Of a stretch of DNA of 64,000 nucleotides, positions 60,326 to 64,000 are shown one piece after another. The position numbers were made by a program, and so were the translations under genes. The stretch is from Pseudanabaena galeata CCNP1313 (GTDB lineage Bacteria; Cyanobacteriota; Cyanobacteriia; Pseudanabaenales; Pseudanabaenaceae). A model generated the notes under the pieces. The model ran no database searches. It was not told where the DNA came from and saw only the letters and a program-made list of their open reading frames with translations. How positions within the stretch are numbered: position 1 is the stretch's first letter; every line of letters begins with the position of its first letter. Where the stretch lies: positions 1,860,001 through 1,924,000 of the forward strand of contig NZ_CP112874.1 of assembly GCF_029910235.1 (NCBI RefSeq). Reading direction: 5' to 3'.

Positions 60326-61312
60326 AGCATGTCGTTTTTGATGCCATTGCCATGCATGTTGCAAAATCAAGTTTAAATCAGCATATTTAGGTTGCCAATT
60401 CAAGATAGTTCTGGCTTTCTCACTGCTACCTACTAAAGCTGGTGGATCTCCTGCACGGCGATCGCCCATCACAACATTAATTGGCTTACCCGTAATCTGC
60501 TTGGCAGCATCAATTACCTCTTTGACCGAAAACCCATTACCATTACCAAGATTAAAAATTTCACTCTTGTTGCCCTTGAGTAAATATTCCAATCCCAATA
60601 CATGCGCTTCAGCTAGATCAGTTACATGGATATAGTCGCGGATACAAGTTCCATCTGCGGTTGGATAATCAGACCCATAAACTGTAATTGCTTCGCGCAT
60701 ACCCATAGCCGTCTGCAAAACTAATGGGATCAAATGTGTCTCAGGATCATGATCTTCGCCGATCGCCCCATCAGGATCAGCTCCTGCGGCATTAAAATAT
60801 CGAAAAATTACTGATTTCAGACCATAGGCGACATCAAAATCTTGCAAAATCCGCTCAACCATTAGTTTAGTCGCCCCATAGGGATTGATCGGCGCTTGGG
60901 GATGGTCTTCGGTAATTGGTATTTGCTGCGGCACACCGTAACTAGCACAGGTGGAAGAAAACACAAAGGTTTTTATATTCGCGGCAACCATCGCCTCCAG
61001 CAAGGACAAAGTGCCAACAACGTTATTGCGATAATATTTGTCAGGCTGTGTCACTGACTCGCCCACATAGGCATAGGCGGCAAAATGCATGACTGCACTA
61101 ATTTGCCGATCGCTAAATAGGCGATCGACCAAGGCTCGATCATTTGTATCACCAATAATCAATTCTGCGCCTAAGGTTTCGGCGATATCTTGGTGACCGT
61201 AGACGAGATTATCTAAAATCACCACCTTATAACCAACCTGTTGTAAAGCTTTGACTGCATGAGAGCCTATATACCCTGCGCCGCCCGTAACCAAAATTGT
61301 TTGTTTATTCAT
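60323..61312 (-). CDS. galE: UDP-glucose 4-epimerase
   Basis: 329 residues, standard for GalE. NAD-binding GGAGYIGSH at the start, SSTCASYGVP with the catalytic Ser/Thr region, and YGATK as the YxxxK motif. FRYFNAAGADPDG and GTCIRDYIHVTDLAEAH are signature stretches of GalE. It interconverts UDP-glucose and UDP-galactose for polysaccharide synthesis. Confidence 0.92.
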   Translation of the reverse strand: MNKQTILVTGGAGYIGSHAVKALQQVGYKVVILDNLVYGHQDIAETLGAELIIGDTNDRALVDRLFSDRQISAVMHFAAYAYVGESVTQPDKYYRNNVVGTLSLLEAMVAANIKTFVFSSTCASYGVPQQIPITEDHPQAPINPYGATKLMVERILQDFDVAYGLKSVIFRYFNAAGADPDGAIGEDHDPETHLIPLVLQTAMGMREAITVYGSDYPTADGTCIRDYIHVTDLAEAHVLGLEYLLKGNKSEIFNLGNGNGFSVKEVIDAAKQITGKPINVVMGDRRAGDPPALVGSSEKARTILNWQPKYADLNLILQHAWQWHQKRHA

Positions 61313-61340
61313 AACTTTCCATTATTTTTTTTGCACTAAT

Positions 61341-61456
61341 TTAACGTGAGTTCGATATAGCCATTTGCGGCGTGCAAAGCACGCCGCAAATGGCGAAAAA
61401 TGGTAAGAATCGCTTAGCGATTCTTACCATTTTTCGCTTTCGTCGAACTGCGTTAA
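61341..61456. repeat. Palindromic MITE-like repeat, copy 2
   Basis: Starts TTAACGTGAGTTCGATATAG and ends GTCGAACTGCGTTAA; between are the same two hairpins as at 55401, differing by only a few bases. Terminal inverted repeat: AACG.GAGTTCGA / TCGAACTGCGTT. Confidence 0.85.
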
Positions 61457-61483
61457 TTTATAACGCTTTTTGTATTCCCTTTT

Positions 61484-61535
61484 GGCCCCCATAAACCGTA
61501 AGGTCGCTTTGCGAACTTACGGTTTATGGGGGCTA
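61484..61535. terminator. Hairpin at ylxR 3' end
   Basis: GGCCCCCATAAACCGTAAG and CTTACGGTTTATGGGGGCT pair around 13 bases and overlap the ylxR stop codon. Confidence 0.75.
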
Positions 61536-61823
61536 AAGACGTGATTTGAGAATGTCAAAAATTTCAGGTGGTATATGGGTGCGAAGCGATCGCCCTAAAC
61601 GATTTTTCTTTTGAGCTATTTGTATACAATCTAGCTTTTGGCAAATATAGGCTGATCGCCCCATGCCATGATCAAGTTGAATTTGATGTTGAACTTGATT
61701 ATGGTTGGGCTTATCTTCGTTGGGATGCCGATCAGCGATCGGCACACGTACCACCCTCCAAAAAGTATCCCGCATGGCGACACATTGGCAACTAACACAA
61801 CGACGATGTAGCTTCAGAGCCAA
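61533..61823 (-). CDS. ylxR: YlxR (DUF448) family RNA-binding protein
   Basis: 96 residues. Family motifs RRCVSCQCVAMRDTFWRVVR, DHGMGRSAYICQKLDC and AQKKNRLGRSLR are all present. YlxR-type proteins bind RNase P RNA or other RNA and usually lie between nusA and infB. Here nusA lies upstream on the same strand, but infB does not follow; galE does. About 440 bases with two palindromes separate it from nusA. Confidence 0.85.
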   Translation of the reverse strand: MALKLHRRCVSCQCVAMRDTFWRVVRVPIADRHPNEDKPNHNQVQHQIQLDHGMGRSAYICQKLDCIQIAQKKNRLGRSLRTHIPPEIFDILKSRL

Positions 61824-61859
61824 ACTAATTTACTCCTGAGTACCTATTAAAAGTTGCAA

Positions 61860-61997
61860 AGTTGGACTCTTATAAAAATTCACAAAAGTGGAGCGACACT
61901 TTTGCAAATAAAAAGACAAACCCATGATGGGTTTTGAAAACATAAAATGGCTAAGCCATTTTATGTTTTGGTATTACTGGGCATAACTTTGCAACTT
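61860..61997. repeat. Nested palindrome
   Basis: Outer AGTTGCAAAGTT / AACTTTGCAACT and inner AAACATAAAATGGC / GCCATTTTATGTTT arms. The inner part recurs near 63712. No gene lies here. Confidence 0.6.
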
Positions 61998-62039
61998 TGG
62001 ATTTGAAATTAATTGTGTCTATCTACTTAGTTACTAAGA

Positions 62040-62088
62040 AACCAATTTTTGATAGCGCGGATTTGCCAAGCTATCAAAAATTGGTTCC
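62040..62088. repeat. Palindrome
   Basis: AACCAATTTTTGATAGC and GCTATCAAAAATTGGTT are exact 17-bp complements around GCGGATTTGCCAA-type loop DNA. Confidence 0.7.
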
Positions 62089-62093
62089 TTATT

Positions 62094-62213
62094 TTAATGT
62101 GAGTTCGATATAGCCATTTGCGGCGTGCGAAGCACGCCGCAAATGGCGAAAAATGGTAAGAATCGCTTAGCGATTCTTACCATTTTTCGCTGTCGTCGAA
62201 CTGACGTTATTTT
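62094..62213. repeat. Palindromic MITE-like repeat, copy 3
   Basis: Same structure as copies at 55401 and 61341, starting TTAATGTGAGTTCGATATAG and ending GTCGAACTGACGTTA. It lies after nusA. Confidence 0.85.
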
Positions 62214-62268
62214 ACGGCGAAGCCCTTAATTAAATTAATTAAAATTAAATTAATTAAACTAGAGATTT

Positions 62269-63513
62269 TTAATCTTCACTGTTGTCATAGTCATTATCAC
62301 CATCATCTTCATTAGATGGTTCAAGAACTGTTGATGACCTTGCAATGCTTTCTTGAGCTTTGCGCTCTTCTTCTTCATAGTCGTACTTTGACAAATTTTT
62401 GATATCGATTTTCCAACCAGTCAACCTCGCTGCCAAACGCACATTTTGACCTTCCTTACCGATCGCCAAACTCAGTTGATCCTCAGGGACAATCACATGG
62501 GCAATTCTTTCATTGGCATTAATCAAACGCACTTCATGAATTTTCGCAGGGCTTAAGGAGTTGGCAATATAGGTGGAAGGATCGGGCGACCATCTGATTA
62601 CATCAATCTTTTCGCCGCGTAGCTCAGCAACCACTGCCTGAATTCTCGCCCCTCTTGCACCAATACAAGCGCCCACAGGATCAACATCGCGCTCAAGGGT
62701 ATCTACAGCAATTTTAGTGCGAGGACCAACCGCAGGGGATGGAGGATTAGCCTCTCTTGCCACAGCTACAATACGGACGATTTCTTCCTCAATTTCAGGT
62801 ACTTCATTGGCAAACAAGTACACAACTAAACCAGCATCAGCACGGGAGACTAATAACTGAGGACCACGGCGCGAGCCTTCAAAGACCTTCTTCAGGTATA
62901 CCTTTAGAGTCATATTGGGGCGATAGGGTCTTTCACCAGCTAGTTGTTCGCGTTTGGGAAGTTCGGCTTCAACTTCTGGTTGTCCAAATCCACTACTAAC
63001 CGCAACGATTACAGCCGTTGTTTCAAAACGTAGTACTCGACCTTGCAAGACTGTGCCTTCGAGGTCTTGAAACTCTTCTTGAATGATCTTGCGCTGTTGA
63101 TCTCTTAGTTTTTGGGCTAGGACTTGTTTCGTCTGGATTGCAGCCATACGGCCAAAGTCACCCTGTTCTGGAGTCACATCAACGACTACAGTTCCACCAG
63201 CTTGAGCTTCAGGAGCAACTTCACGCACTTCAAACAAACCTATTTCATGATCAGCATCACCAACTTCATCGACAATCGTTTTTGTCGCGAGAACCCGAAA
63301 TCCTTCACCGTCGAGATCTAGTTCTACATCAAAATTATTAAAATGTTCTTCTTCAAAGTTAATGCCATCGGAACGATAGGTTTTGCGAAAGCGCTCATAT
63401 CCCTTAAGTAGAGCTTCACGTAAAGCATTCTGGACAGCATGTTTGGGGAGATTACGCTCTTTGCTAATCACCTCCACCATTTGTCCTAATCCAGGTAAAT
63501 TCAATAATGACAT
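62269..63513 (-). CDS. nusA: Transcription termination/antitermination factor NusA
   Basis: 414 residues. N-terminal domain (about 1-130), S1 domain (GTVLQGRVLRFETTAVIV), KH1 with PSPAVGPRTKIAVDTLE and DPVGACIGARGARIQAVV, and KH2 (LSLAIGKEGQNVRLAARLTG). The C-terminus is a short acidic tail; the acidic repeats of E. coli NusA are absent, as is usual in cyanobacteria. Operon order rimP-nusA-ylxR is kept on this strand. Confidence 0.93.
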   Translation of the reverse strand: MSLLNLPGLGQMVEVISKERNLPKHAVQNALREALLKGYERFRKTYRSDGINFEEEHFNNFDVELDLDGEGFRVLATKTIVDEVGDADHEIGLFEVREVAPEAQAGGTVVVDVTPEQGDFGRMAAIQTKQVLAQKLRDQQRKIIQEEFQDLEGTVLQGRVLRFETTAVIVAVSSGFGQPEVEAELPKREQLAGERPYRPNMTLKVYLKKVFEGSRRGPQLLVSRADAGLVVYLFANEVPEIEEEIVRIVAVAREANPPSPAVGPRTKIAVDTLERDVDPVGACIGARGARIQAVVAELRGEKIDVIRWSPDPSTYIANSLSPAKIHEVRLINANERIAHVIVPEDQLSLAIGKEGQNVRLAARLTGWKIDIKNLSKYDYEEEERKAQESIARSSTVLEPSNEDDGDNDYDNSED

Positions 63514-63768
63514 AAGGTTTTCTCGCTTCTATAAAAATCAATAACTGTAATGCTTTATACCAATTCACTGGTAGTTCTAATAAGTAAAGGATTTATTGAC
63601 GTAAGGATAGGCGGCGCGAAGTGCCGCCTATCCTTACGTATTTAGCACTACCAATTCACGAAAGTATGGTGTCATTTTCGTGAATTTAAAGTCAAACCTA
63701 GTAAGAGTTTTAAAAACATAAAATGGCTACGCTACTTGATGTTTTGGTATTAGGGATACTTAGTCTCT
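63514..63768. repeat. rimP-nusA spacer with palindromes
   Basis: A perfect hairpin (GTAAGGATAGGCGGC / GCCGCCTATCCTTAC, 63600-63640) and a degenerate copy of the 61860 palindrome (AAACATAAAATGGCTACGC). No gene seen. Confidence 0.65.
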
Positions 63769-64000
63769 TTATTCCATTTTGGTTAATTCGACGCGCTCAA
63801 CAAGTTCACGGGGAATATTGACAATCCGACCTTTAATGCTAATCGTCACATGCGTCTCGTTGCGTGATACGAGATGTCCACTCCAACTTTGTTTGCCATC
63901 ATGGGGTGTGGTCGTACAGACATTGACCATAAAGCCTCGAAAAGCCACAAATTCGCGATCGCCTTGTAACTGACGTTCAGCCCCTGGGCTAGAAATTTCT
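63769..64000 (-). CDS. rimP: Ribosome maturation factor RimP, 5' end outside window
   Basis: The last 76 codons are visible. They match RimP: EISSPGAERQLQGDREFVAF, the C-terminal SH3-like part with THVTISIKGRIVNIP, ending VERVELTKME. RimP assists 30S subunit assembly. Position directly upstream of nusA is the usual order. Confidence 0.85.
   Translation of the reverse strand, partial: EISSPGAERQLQGDREFVAFRGFMVNVCTTTPHDGKQSWSGHLVSRNETHVTISIKGRIVNIPRELVERVELTKME

Overview
The window reads as a cyanobacterial chromosome. The palindrome GCGATCGC is extremely frequent throughout, and the right-hand 10 kb carries cyanobacterial housekeeping genes: rimP, nusA, ylxR, galE, a pterin dehydratase, a SpoIID-like protein, a PgpH-type HD phosphodiesterase and RNase P RNA. 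A Pseudanabaena-like filamentous or unicellular cyanobacterium would fit, but the genus is inference.

From 1 to about 53,609 lies accessory DNA that I interpret as one large integrated mobile element. Its right end is visible. The host comM (yifB) gene, read on the minus strand from 54,640, stops matching its family after codon 344. About 33 bp further on starts a 468-residue serine recombinase of the XisF type. The left end, with the missing comM tail, lies outside the window.

Layout of the element. 1-5 kb: envelope and coiled-coil proteins, a secreted repeat protein, a membrane-anchored thermonuclease and a DNA-binding protein. 5-13 kb: a sigma-like factor, small membrane proteins, an XRE operon, and a gene set of P4-type acid phosphatase, thermonuclease and a transmembrane Ser/Thr kinase, in which kinase and nuclease may be joined by slippage on an A9 run. 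13-32.5 kb: a defence-like island with a type III-like restriction-modification pair, a PLD-like protein, a RelE-UvrD fusion, a nuclease-ParA fusion with a ParB-like partner, two more nuclease-fold proteins and a NERD helicase. Inside it sit an ADF/cofilin homologue (28,137-28,550) and an IS630-type element that interrupts a flavin-oxidase-like gene. 32.7-37.5 kb: formamidase, a NucA nuclease with its NuiA-type inhibitor, and a HicA fusion next to an attC-like site. 37.5-41.3 kb: almost gene-free, filled with structured repeats whose stems covary, plus an IS1380 transposase. 41.5-52.2 kb: a phage- or plasmid-like module of small genes, including ArdC, a Rad52-type annealing protein, a replication-initiator-like protein with internal repeats, repressors, and small proteins ending in SSB-like or beta-clamp-like peptides.

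Taken together, the element interrupts a natural-transformation gene, encodes several exported nucleases plus restriction and anti-restriction functions, and carries its own replication and recombination accessories. The most surprising items are the cofilin homologue, the covarying repeat family, the possible kinase-nuclease frameshift fusion, and the short motif GTTCTAGTGGAAAA, found over 20 times in the element and not seen in the flanking host DNA.
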